10,862 nt of DNA. Source: an uncultured Dyadobacter sp. GTDB lineage: Bacteria > Bacteroidota > Bacteroidia > Cytophagales > Spirosomataceae. The DNA lies in NCBI GenBank assembly GCA_946481035.1, contig CAMLNK010000049.1:1-10862 (forward strand). The letters are read 5' to 3'. The translations under genes and the position numbers were made by a program. The notes below the pieces were generated by a model. The model had not been told where the DNA came from and did no database searches. It saw only the letters and a list, made by a program, of their open reading frames with translations. This document shows positions 1-6,537 of this stretch, one piece after another (position 1 is the first letter of the stretch; each line of letters starts with the position of its first letter).

Positions 1-324
1 CGCACCACCGCGCAGGCCTATGAATGGCAGGTATTCCCCTTTGCGGGCCTGGATTTCGTTTTGGGAAATCGCAATCTCCTGCATGGTGATATTCAGTTCC
101 TGGTTATTCTTGAATGCCGTGTCGATCAGCGCATTCAGGTTGGGATCCGTGAAAAACGTTTTCCAGCTAACCTTACCAGTGTTGGTGGAGTCCTGCGAGC
201 CGTTGAAGCTCACAGGTACCACTTTGTTTTCTGTTCTCTGGGTCAGCACCGGGATGTTACAGGCCTGGTAGGTCAGCCCGATGAACGCAATGCCGGCCCA
301 GTTCAATATTCTCTTATTTCGCAT
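1..324 (-). CDS. Outer-membrane efflux channel lipoprotein (OprM/NodT/TolC family), 3' end cut by window edge
   Basis: The first 108 codons are visible; the frame is open to position 1. The protein should be the outer-membrane channel of a tripartite RND pump, a trimeric barrel plus periplasmic alpha-helical tunnel. The N-terminus (MRNKRILNWAGIAF...) is a short basic then hydrophobic signal ending in a lipobox-like YQAC, so Cys22 is the likely lipidated residue, as in OprM-type channels. After it come features of the family: a 'VSWKTFFTDPNLNALIDTA' stretch resembling the W..FF.D..L..LI..AL signature, then 'NNQELNITMQEIAISQ' and 'RKGEYLPFIGL', typical of the first periplasmic helix. The start is the ATG at 322-324, which overlaps the last 11 bases of the pump gene, so the two are probably translationally coupled. 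Family assignment rests on this N-terminal part and on operon position; the rest lies outside the window. Confidence 0.88.
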   Translation of the reverse strand, partial: MRNKRILNWAGIAFIGLTYQACNIPVLTQRTENKVVPVSFNGSQDSTNTGKVSWKTFFTDPNLNALIDTAFKNNQELNITMQEIAISQNEIQARKGEYLPFIGLRGGA

Positions 325-3300
325 GTTCGTCTTTATCTTCTGAAGTTGGGAAAGCGTCAATGGCGTGAACGAATCCTTCGGACAGTGAGCTGTCTTCTTC
401 GTCGCGGATCAGTTTTCTGCCGTCGGCCATTTTAGCGAATATGTAGTACAAGCCCGGGATGATAATGACCCCGAAAACGGTACCGAACAGCATCCCACCC
501 ATTGCGGAGGAACCGATCGTGCGGTTACCGATCGCACCGGCGCCGGTAGCCATGATCAACGGGATCAGACCGGCCACGAATGCGAACGAGGTCATCAGGA
601 TCGGACGGAAACGTACTCTTGCACCTTCGATCGCCGCGGCAAGGATAGTGGCTCCCTCGGCGCGCTTCTGCACCGCGAATTCCACGATCAACACGGCGTT
701 TTTACCCAACAGACCCACCAGCATGATCAGGCCGATCTGCGCATAAATGTTGTTTTCGAGGCCCATCAGTTTCAGCATGAGGAACGATCCGAACACCCCG
801 ACCGGCAGCGAGAACACTACCGCGAGCGGAATGATGAAGCTTTCGTATTGCGCCGCCAGTACGAGGTATACGAACGCCAATACGATCATGAATACCACCA
901 CCGATTCGTTTCCGCGGATTGATTCGTCGTAGGAAAGCCCTTCGAATGCGATATCGTAACCTTTCGGAAGTGTTTTCGCAGCCACTTCGCGGATCGCCGC
1001 GATCGCTTCCGCCGTGGTGTAGCCTTTGGCAGGAAGCCCCTGGATCGCAGCCGAGTTATACAGGTTGAAACGCGTGATCTCGTTAGGTCCCTGTCCTTTT
1101 TTCAGCTTCATGAATGCCGAGTAAGGCACCATTTCACCCGCTTCGTTTTTAACAAAAAGATTCAAAAGATCGGAAGGGAGCCTCCTGTACTTTGGATCGG
1201 ACTGTACGTATACTTTGAAGAACTGGTTGAACTTGATGAAACCCTGTTCGTAAGTACTACCGATCATGATGTTGAGGTTATCCATCGCTTTTCCGATCGA
1301 AACGCCTTTCTGCATCGCCAGTTTGTTGTCGATTTCAAGCTCGTACTGCGGATAGTTGGCCGCGAAGAAGGTAAACAAGCCGGTCAGCTCTTTGCGTTTA
1401 CCCAGATCTTCAAGGAATTTCTTGTTGATCTTGTCAAACTCGGCGTAATCGGTGTCGGTGTTTTTATCCAAAAGACGCATTGAGAAACCGCCGGATGTAC
1501 CGAAGCCCGGGATGGCTGGTGGTTCGAAGAATTCGACCGTCGCACCGAGGCCTTTGGAAGCGTGTTCGAGTTCTTCCATGATCTCTTTCACATTCTGCTC
1601 ACGTTCGTGCCAAGGTTTAAGGTTGATCAAACACGTACCCGCATTCGAACCGCGGCCTTCCGTCATGATTTCGTAACCTGCCAGTGATGATACCGATTCG
1701 ATACCTTCCACTTCTTCGCAAATCTTTTGCAGGCGACGCGATACTTCGTTTGTCTTTTCAAGGGTAGACCCCGGAGGTGTCTGGATGATCGCGTAAATCG
1801 TACTCTGGTCTTCGTTAGGGATAAAACCTGCGGGTACGATCGAGTTCGCATAGTAAATACCGAAACAGAACAGGCCGAGGACAAGGAATGTCACCAAACG
1901 ACGCGCCACAATCCTGTTCAGCAATGCAACGTACCGACCGGTGAGCTTTTCAAAGCCGCGGTTGAATGCGTCGATCCCTTTGTCCATAATCGATTTCTTT
2001 CTCGGATGGCCGTGGTGGCTCTTCAAAAGCATCGCACACAATACGGGGGTAAGCGTCAAGGCGATCAATGCCGAGATGACGATGGAGCTGGCCATGGTGA
2101 TAGAGAACTGGCGGTAGAATGTTCCCACAGGGCCCGACATGAAGGAAATCGGAACAAATACCGACACCATGACCGCCGTGATCGCGATAATCGCGCCGCT
2201 GATCTCGGAAAGTACCTTTTTCACCGCATTGTAAGGCGATATGCCCGGTTCTTCCTCAAACTTGGCGTGGACCGCCTCGACGACGACAATCGCGTCATCG
2301 ACCACAATACCGATCGCCAATACCAATGCAAAGAGGGTGATCAGGTTAATGGATAGCCCGAAGCCCTGTATCACGAAGAATGCCCCGACCAATGATACCG
2401 GAACCGCGAGGATCGGGATCAGGGTTGAGCGCCAGTCGCCCAGGAAGAGGAACACCACCAATGCCACGAGGATAAATGCATCGCGAAGCGTGTCGATTAC
2501 CTGCTCGATAGACGCGTCGAGGAACTGGGAAACGTCATAGCTGATCTTGTAGTCGATGCCGGGAGGGAAGGAGGCCTTCATTACATCGAGCTTTTTCTTC
2601 ACTTCCTCGATTACGTCGCTCGCGTTACTACCATAGTTCTGGCGCAAAACGATCGCCGCGGATGCCTTGCCGTCGAGGTTGGAGTAAATATCGAAGAATT
2701 CACTTCCCAGCTCCACTTTCGCGATATCTTTCAAATGGATGCTTTCACCTTCCTTGTTGGCGCGGATGATGATGTCTTCGTACTCTTTCGGTTCGCTGTA
2801 CCGTCCTTTGTAAGTCAATACGTATTCGAGCGATTGCGCAGCGATACCGGAGCTTTGTCCGATACGGCCCGGGCGACCGATGATACTCTGCTCGGCCAGC
2901 GATTTCATTACTTCTTCTACCGAAATGCTGTACGCACGCATGCGTTCGGGGTTGAGCCATACGCGCATCGCGTACCGGCGGCTACCCAGGATCTGCGCCC
3001 GCGCTACCCCCTTGGTCCGCTGGATCTCAGGGATCATTTTCACGGTAGCGTAGTTGAAGAGGAATTTCTCGTCAATGGTCTTCGATTTCGAGTACAGGTT
3101 GACGTACATCAACATACTCGGCTGGATAGGCGTGATAATTACCCCTTCACGCTGAACGAGTTCAGGCAGGAGCGGCATTACCTGGTCAACCCTCGTTTTT
3201 ACCCTGATCACCGCATCGTTCGGGTCGGTACCCGGCTCGAAGATAATCCTGAGAGTCGCTTCACCGGCACTGGTGGCGTCGGTAGCGATATAACGCATGT

Positions 3301-3520
3301 CCTGAACACCGTTAATCGCCTGTTCCAGCGTAATGAGCGTGGATTTCACCAATACGTCGGCACTCGATCCGGGGTAGGCGATGAAAATGTTAACAGTGGT
3401 AGGAGCAATGTCCGGAAACTGCGAAATGGGCAGTTTCTTGATAGCCAGTATACCTATAAAGACTATCATGACCGATATCACAATCGCGAATACAGGTCGT
3501 CGTATGAATTGATTAAACAT
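314..3520 (-). CDS. RND efflux pump, inner-membrane transporter (HAE1/AcrB-MexB family)
   Basis: This 1068-residue protein has the usual length of an AcrB/MexB-type proton/drug antiporter. It begins 'MFNQFIRRPVFAIVISV', the cytoplasmic amphipathic start and TM1 typical of the family, followed by 'LPISQFPDIAPTTV' and the porter-domain stretch around residues 50-110. TM4 carries 'GIVVDDAIVVVEA' with the paired aspartates D408 and D409, and TM10 carries 'GLLGKNAVLIVEFA' with K940, so the proton-relay triad known from AcrB (D407, D408, K940) is intact. A second porter half with 'PPAIPGFGTSGGF' (about 667-679) and 'ALAAQYES'-like 'LVLAAQYESFIIPL' before TM9 complete the two-repeat layout. The central cytoplasmic linker (about 500-530) and the C-terminal tail (about 1035-1068) are strongly charged, the tail mostly acidic. 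The ATG start lies 21 bases after the adaptor stop. Substrates cannot be read from the sequence; the HAE1 type, rather than the heavy-metal CusA type, is inferred from the DD in TM4. Confidence 0.97.
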   Translation of the reverse strand: MFNQFIRRPVFAIVISVMIVFIGILAIKKLPISQFPDIAPTTVNIFIAYPGSSADVLVKSTLITLEQAINGVQDMRYIATDATSAGEATLRIIFEPGTDPNDAVIRVKTRVDQVMPLLPELVQREGVIITPIQPSMLMYVNLYSKSKTIDEKFLFNYATVKMIPEIQRTKGVARAQILGSRRYAMRVWLNPERMRAYSISVEEVMKSLAEQSIIGRPGRIGQSSGIAAQSLEYVLTYKGRYSEPKEYEDIIIRANKEGESIHLKDIAKVELGSEFFDIYSNLDGKASAAIVLRQNYGSNASDVIEEVKKKLDVMKASFPPGIDYKISYDVSQFLDASIEQVIDTLRDAFILVALVVFLFLGDWRSTLIPILAVPVSLVGAFFVIQGFGLSINLITLFALVLAIGIVVDDAIVVVEAVHAKFEEEPGISPYNAVKKVLSEISGAIIAITAVMVSVFVPISFMSGPVGTFYRQFSITMASSIVISALIALTLTPVLCAMLLKSHHGHPRKKSIMDKGIDAFNRGFEKLTGRYVALLNRIVARRLVTFLVLGLFCFGIYYANSIVPAGFIPNEDQSTIYAIIQTPPGSTLEKTNEVSRRLQKICEEVEGIESVSSLAGYEIMTEGRGSNAGTCLINLKPWHEREQNVKEIMEELEHASKGLGATVEFFEPPAIPGFGTSGGFSMRLLDKNTDTDYAEFDKINKKFLEDLGKRKELTGLFTFFAANYPQYELEIDNKLAMQKGVSIGKAMDNLNIMIGSTYEQGFIKFNQFFKVYVQSDPKYRRLPSDLLNLFVKNEAGEMVPYSAFMKLKKGQGPNEITRFNLYNSAAIQGLPAKGYTTAEAIAAIREVAAKTLPKGYDIAFEGLSYDESIRGNESVVVFMIVLAFVYLVLAAQYESFIIPLAVVFSLPVGVFGSFLMLKLMGLENNIYAQIGLIMLVGLLGKNAVLIVEFAVQKRAEGATILAAAIEGARVRFRPILMTSFAFVAGLIPLIMATGAGAIGNRTIGSSAMGGMLFGTVFGVIIIPGLYYIFAKMADGRKLIRDEEDSSLSEGFVHAIDAFPTSEDKDEHAK

Positions 3521-3541
3521 ATCTTTTGCTTTCGGACCTGA

Positions 3542-4627
3542 TTATTCCGCGTACAGGCTTAGGTGAGAGATAACCGAATCGGGCTTCTGGAACTTGTAGC
3601 TGATCTTCTGGTTTTCGCGTACCTGGCGCAAGCCTTCCAGCAGTATTTTGTCGTCCTTTTGAAGACCGTGTGAAACCGCGAAAATGTGCGGCAGTTCGGC
3701 ACCGATCGTGATCTCGCGTGACTGGACTTTGCCATCCTTGTCGATCACGTAGCAGTATTTCTTTTCCAAAACTTCGAAAGTTGCTTTTTGCGGGATCAGC
3801 AGGGCGTTTTTCAACGGCACGCTGATTTGCACGTTGCCGGTTTCGCCGTGGCGAAGCAAGCCTTTGGGGTTCGGGAACGTCGCCCGGAATGCGATGTTAC
3901 CTGTTTCGTTGTTGAAATCGGCCTCGATGGTCTTCACTGCTCCGGTATGCTCGAAGATCTTTTCGTTGGCCATTTTGAGCTTCACTTTGAGGAGGTTACC
4001 GCTTTCTTCGCCTGATTTGTAATCGAGGTATTCAGCTTCCGGCACGTTGAAGTAGACCCACATTTCGCTGTTATCGGAAAGGGTGGTGAGCAGGTCGCCT
4101 TCATCTACAAGGCTTCCGAGCCGTACCTGGAAATGGTCCATAATACCATTGAATGGGGCGCGGATTTCCGTAAAACCGAGGTGCGTCGACGCCAGGCCCA
4201 GTTCCGCTTTGGCTTTATCGAGTTTCGCTTTGGCCAATGCGAGTTCGTTTTTGGAAACTACATTGCTGTCGGCCAGCGCCTTGGTGTTTTTGTATTCGAT
4301 CTCCGCAAAATTGGCTTCCGCCTGTGCTTTTTGCTGCTCAGCCTGGTACACCAGCGGCATGATCTGGAACATCAGCTGCCCCTTTTTTACCAGCTGACCT
4401 TCATCCACATATATTTTCTGCAAATAACCTCTCTCCAACGCACGCAGCTCGATATGGCTGATAGCCCGGATCTGGCTCACGTACTCTTTTGTGATGGTGG
4501 TGTCTTTTTGTAAGGGGCTTGTTACTTGATAGTTAACCGCTTCTTCTTTTTCTTCTTCGTGTTTGGATGTACAGCCTGTCTGATACAACAATGCACCCAA
4601 GCTCACGAGCATGAGAATTCTTTTCAT
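3542..4627 (-). CDS. RND efflux periplasmic adaptor lipoprotein (AcrA/MexA, membrane fusion protein family)
   Basis: This is the adaptor that bridges the inner-membrane pump and the outer-membrane channel. I start it at the ATG at 4625-4627 (361 residues), because this gives a clean signal 'MKRILMLVSLGALLYQTGC' with Cys19 as lipidation site; a TTG seven codons upstream is open in frame but only adds 'MLTPKNI'. Domains in order: a first lipoyl half-motif ('ERGYLQKIYVDEGQLVKKGQ', about 65-84), an alpha-helical hairpin rich in Ala, Lys and Glu (about 91-151), a second lipoyl half ('IRAPFNGIMDHFQVRLGSLV', about 155-174), a beta-barrel domain, and the family motif 'NIAFRATFPNPKGLLRHGET' (about 244-263), which matches the AcrA 'RAIFPNP...LLPG' signature. 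The C-terminal membrane-proximal domain follows. It is the first gene of the efflux operon; the stop is 21 bases before the pump ATG. No convincing promoter was seen before it, but a hairpin cluster lies 55 bases upstream. Confidence 0.96.
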   Translation of the reverse strand: MKRILMLVSLGALLYQTGCTSKHEEEKEEAVNYQVTSPLQKDTTITKEYVSQIRAISHIELRALERGYLQKIYVDEGQLVKKGQLMFQIMPLVYQAEQQKAQAEANFAEIEYKNTKALADSNVVSKNELALAKAKLDKAKAELGLASTHLGFTEIRAPFNGIMDHFQVRLGSLVDEGDLLTTLSDNSEMWVYFNVPEAEYLDYKSGEESGNLLKVKLKMANEKIFEHTGAVKTIEADFNNETGNIAFRATFPNPKGLLRHGETGNVQISVPLKNALLIPQKATFEVLEKKYCYVIDKDGKVQSREITIGAELPHIFAVSHGLQKDDKILLEGLRQVRENQKISYKFQKPDSVISHLSLYAE

Positions 4628-4681
4628 GATGTTTTTTGGAGTTAGCAAAATGGAATTTTTTGATAGTTACTGTTCGTATGG

Positions 4682-4780
4682 GTGTGCCTGACGGCACGCA
4701 ACAAGTAGCCGTGAGCTACCGGGGATTGGCGCCACGACGACCGGATTAGCAGGCCGTAGCAGTAGCCTGCCGCTGAGCGG
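4682..4780. repeat. Cluster of GC-rich hairpins (REP-like element)
   Basis: Within 99 bases there are four stem-loops and one palindrome: GTGTGCC/GGCACGC with a 4-base loop (4682-4699, one G-T pair); GTAGC/GCTAC with a 5-base loop (4705-4719); TGGCGCCA, a perfect 8-bp palindrome (4727-4734); GCAGGC/GCCTGC with a 10-base loop (4749-4770); and CCGC/GCGG with a 3-base loop (4770-4780). The tract is clearly more GC-rich than the AT-rich DNA beside the adaptor start. It starts two bases after the stop codon of the small secreted-protein gene and ends 55 bases before the adaptor start codon, all in minus-strand order. It may be a REP/MITE-like mobile repeat, part of a terminator, or a structured leader of the efflux operon. 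None of the stems is followed by a convincing T-run, which argues against a simple intrinsic terminator. The hairpins are seen directly; the REP-like label is inference. Confidence 0.55.
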
Positions 4781-4782
4781 GA

Positions 4783-5205
4783 TCAAATTCTGAGTACGCG
4801 GAGCCTCAGATATCGGTGAGAGGAATAGAATGAGCCGGCATGTGGTAAAGGCCGGGTTTTAGCGATGTGGGAAAAGGGAAAGAACTGGCGCGAAGCAAAA
4901 GCGGCAGCGGGCATGCTGCCTGCGCGTGGTGATTTTTTAAGCGAGAACGACTCGGTAGAATCTTCTTCTTTCTCTTCGGAAATCGTCCTGACAAACTCGG
5001 CGAATTTCCGGGCGGCATCCGGCAGGCGGAAGGCGGGATCGTTGTCGTCGAAAGCCTGTACAAAATTCGGATGCTCCGATTTAGCGAGAATTTGAATGGG
5101 AGAATTGCATGGCCGGCGTTCCTGCGAACCCGCATACATATTGCTGTATCCGTCCACCAGGAGAATGCACAGGGGTAGGAGGTATTTCAGCAATTCTTTG
5201 ATCAT
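4783..5205 (-). CDS. Small putative secreted or membrane-anchored protein of unknown function
   Basis: I do not recognise this 140-residue protein. It begins with ATG at 5203-5205 and 'MIKELLKYLLPLCILLVDG', a basic N-terminus followed by a hydrophobic stretch that fits a signal peptide or single anchor. After it come 'SQERRPCNSP' (about 27-36), an acidic helix-like part around 'RKFAEFVRTISEEKEEDSTE' (about 66-85), and a basic, aromatic-rich C-terminal third ending 'RYLRLRVLRI'. The single cysteine after the signal (about residue 33) is not in a lipobox. The change from acidic middle to basic tail is unusual for a random reading frame, and the gene fills the space between the efflux operon and the next gene on the same strand, which favours a real gene. 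Against it: no family match, a weak ribosome site and no visible promoter. A second overlapping frame (4806-5135) is less protein-like and was not called. Confidence 0.5.
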   Translation of the reverse strand: MIKELLKYLLPLCILLVDGYSNMYAGSQERRPCNSPIQILAKSEHPNFVQAFDDNDPAFRLPDAARKFAEFVRTISEEKEEDSTESFSLKKSPRAGSMPAAAFASRQFFPFSHIAKTRPLPHAGSFYSSHRYLRLRVLRI

Positions 5206-5282
5206 CTTAACGGGTCGCTATTGAGTCTTTTGTATAATTTGAAGCGGTGCCGAAGCCGCCTTAATGGGTGTCGTTATGTCAA

Positions 5283-5314
5283 GTATTTGAAAATGAGTAT
5301 GTATTTGAGCGCTC
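5283..5314. repeat. Paired 8-bp direct repeat plus adjoining palindrome
   Basis: GTATTTGA occurs at 5283-5290 and again at 5301-5308, start to start 18 bases apart. The second copy runs into the palindrome GAGCGCTC at 5307-5314. On the minus strand this reads as two TCAAATAC sites about 70-110 bases upstream of the small secreted-protein start codon. Such spaced repeats can be regulator sites, but chance occurrence in an AT-rich stretch is possible. Confidence 0.3.
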
Positions 5315-5394
5315 GTTGACCTGCGCGGGGTTTGTAAATTGTTCTTTTCGTAGGTGTGTGCCTCTTATACGCATACAAAAACCGCACTTCATCC

Positions 5395-5433
5395 TTAACT
5401 CCATGTTAAAAGGATGTTAAAAAGGGATTAAAA
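5395..5433. repeat. AT-rich imperfect tandem repeat with a small dyad
   Basis: ATGTTAAAAGG (5403-5413) is followed at once by ATGTTAAAAAGGG (5414-5426) and then ATTAAAA (5427-5433). The first unit overlaps a dyad TTAAC-TCCAT-GTTAA at 5395-5409. The repeat is seen directly; any regulatory role is speculative. Confidence 0.35.
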
Positions 5434-5517
5434 TCTTGGAAAGGTCATTGCGGATGATCCTGCGGCAGGGTCGGGGGAGTGTTTTGGATAAAAGATTCTT
5501 TTAATTGTTATAAAGTT

Positions 5518-5590
5518 GGGGAGGAAGGGAGGAAGGGAGGAAGGGAGGAAGAAAATTCCATCCTCCCTTTCCTCCATCCTCCATCCTCCT
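5518..5590. repeat. 8-bp simple-sequence repeat / G-quadruplex motif facing a pyrimidine tract
   Basis: GAGGAAGG is repeated head to tail from 5521 to 5552: three exact copies and a fourth differing in its last base. With the preceding GGGG it gives four G-runs (5518-5521, 5527-5529, 5535-5537, 5543-5545) separated by identical AGGAA loops, a textbook G-quadruplex motif on the plus strand. From about 5556 the plus strand becomes almost pure pyrimidine, with CCATCCT at 5558-5564, 5574-5580 and 5581-5587. The two halves can pair: on the minus strand, the arm at 5561-5572 matches the CTTCCTCC repeats downstream with one bulged base and a loop around 11 bases. The block begins directly after the stop codon of the TspO-like gene, so it could act as its 3' hairpin or terminator, although no separate T-run follows. 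Confidence 0.8.
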
Positions 5591-6373
5591 TCAACGCGCT
5601 TCTTCGGCATAATGCCGTCCGCGGTTGCGGTAGGCGTGGATGCCGCTGCTGATCAGAATAATGGCTGCAACTATCAATGCCGCATTTACGACCACGGGTG
5701 TGGTGCCCCAGTTGGCAACGGCAATGGCGATCAGCGCCCAGACACCCACCATCGACGATTCCCGCAGGTTGCGTGCCCATGTGAGGCCCAGGTACACGAC
5801 ACCCGCGAGGCAGATCATGAGCACCGTCCATGCTACCGGCGAGAGGCCGAAGCCATTCCAGCCGATTTTGGTGAAGTAAGCGGCCGCATTTGCGATGAGC
5901 GCTACGGTAATCCAGCCAAAATAAATGGCGAACGGCCACCACGTGAGGGCGATTTTTTTGATGGAGATTAAATCCATTTCCATGCGGGTGCGGACGATGA
6001 TCAGCCACAGCGAGGTAAGCAGAACCATCATAATGAATACCGAAAGGCCGGTGAAATCATAAAGCCACGCCAATACCCAGGCCGAGTTAGCGGCGCAGGA
6101 GAGCACAAACAGCCAGCCGATCCGGCCCACCACGTCCGGTATTTCGCGCTTGCCGGAAATGCCGCGTGCCTGGTAAATCACAAATGCGGCGAGCAGCAGG
6201 TAAATGAGCCCCCAGATGGAAAATGCGTAACCCGAGGGCGTGAAGAAGTTTTCGTACCTGGCCGAGATGCTGGCCATGGTACTGTTGTTGAAAATGCCGG
6301 TGTTGGAAAGGTAATTGATCACCACGGTGACGATGAAAGCGATGATATTGGCTATTTGCAAGGTTCTTTTCAT
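5591..6373 (-). CDS. Tryptophan-rich multi-pass membrane protein, TspO/MBR-like
   Basis: The 260-residue protein has about eight hydrophobic segments (roughly 5-22, 46-68, 84-104, 107-128, 141-164, 177-198, 208-223 and 226-244) and 13 tryptophans. 'FTPSGYAFSIWGLIYLLLA' (44-62) resembles the TspO 'P.GWVF..VW..LY' segment, and 'ANSAWVLAWLYDFTGL' with 'TWWPFAIYFGWITVALI' resemble the later tryptophan-rich helices. TspO/MBR proteins are membrane proteins that bind porphyrins or cholesterol-like ligands and affect stress responses, but are usually about 160 residues with five helices; this one is longer, as are many Bacteroidota proteins annotated 'tryptophan-rich sensory protein'. The ligand is not predictable here. 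The ATG at 6371-6373 is followed by a basic start 'MKRT', consistent with a true N-terminus. It appears to be a single-gene unit: a terminator lies upstream of it and a repeat hairpin downstream. The tail 'YRNRGRHYAEEAR' is charged and likely cytoplasmic. Confidence 0.7.
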   Translation of the reverse strand: MKRTLQIANIIAFIVTVVINYLSNTGIFNNSTMASISARYENFFTPSGYAFSIWGLIYLLLAAFVIYQARGISGKREIPDVVGRIGWLFVLSCAANSAWVLAWLYDFTGLSVFIMMVLLTSLWLIIVRTRMEMDLISIKKIALTWWPFAIYFGWITVALIANAAAYFTKIGWNGFGLSPVAWTVLMICLAGVVYLGLTWARNLRESSMVGVWALIAIAVANWGTTPVVVNAALIVAAIILISSGIHAYRNRGRHYAEEAR

Positions 6374-6442
6374 GATTGTTGATGTTTTTTATGAGCAAGA
6401 GCTTCATACCATCGCACCTCAAAAATTATACCTTGCACAAAC

Positions 6443-6475
6443 AAAAAAGGACGTCGCACAACGGCAACGCCCTTT
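6443..6475 (-). terminator. Intrinsic terminator of the TonB-dependent receptor gene
   Basis: Read on the minus strand, AAAGGGCGTTGC pairs with GCGACGTCCTTT (two G-T pairs) around a short loop, and the right arm runs straight into a run of six T. It lies about 65 bases after the receptor's TGA stop and separates that gene from the TspO-like gene. On the plus strand no T-run follows the stem, so the terminator acts on minus-strand transcripts. Confidence 0.85.
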
Positions 6476-6537
6476 CCGATTGATTCTTATCTATCTTACA
6501 AACCTAAATGCGGTACTTTGGGAGCATGGAGGGGAGC

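Larger units (their letters stand above)
5206..5590. other. Gene-free intergenic region with several repeats
   Basis: No convincing gene is present in these 385 bases on either strand. Holdings, from low to high coordinate: GTATTTGA direct repeats at 5283-5290 and 5301-5308; the palindrome GAGCGCTC at 5307-5314; a TTAAC/GTTAA dyad at 5395-5409 next to AT-rich imperfect repeats at 5403-5433; and the purine/pyrimidine repeat block at 5518-5590 listed separately. A TTGACA lies on the minus strand at 5277-5282, but there is no matching -10 at normal spacing. The region must hold the expression signals of the 4783-5205 gene if that gene is real. Confidence 0.7.

Noticed and set aside
2735..3541. 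A 268-codon plus-strand open frame opposite the RND pump gene
   Set aside because: Antisense to a clear full-length AcrB-type gene; composition rich in Arg, His and Asp without recognisable motifs, so a shadow frame.
4628..4648. TTG start giving a 7-residue extension of the adaptor
   Set aside because: The ATG at 4625-4627 yields a compact lipoprotein signal directly; the extension adds nothing recognisable.
5277..5282. TTGACA on the minus strand as a -35 box
   Set aside because: The bases at the expected -10 distance are GC-rich (GCGGCT), so no promoter can be supported.
6424..6431. TATAATT-like element on the minus strand upstream of the TspO-like gene
   Set aside because: It does not match TAnnTTTG exactly (one base too many before TTTG) and has no -33 or -35 at suitable spacing, so it is not called as a promoter.
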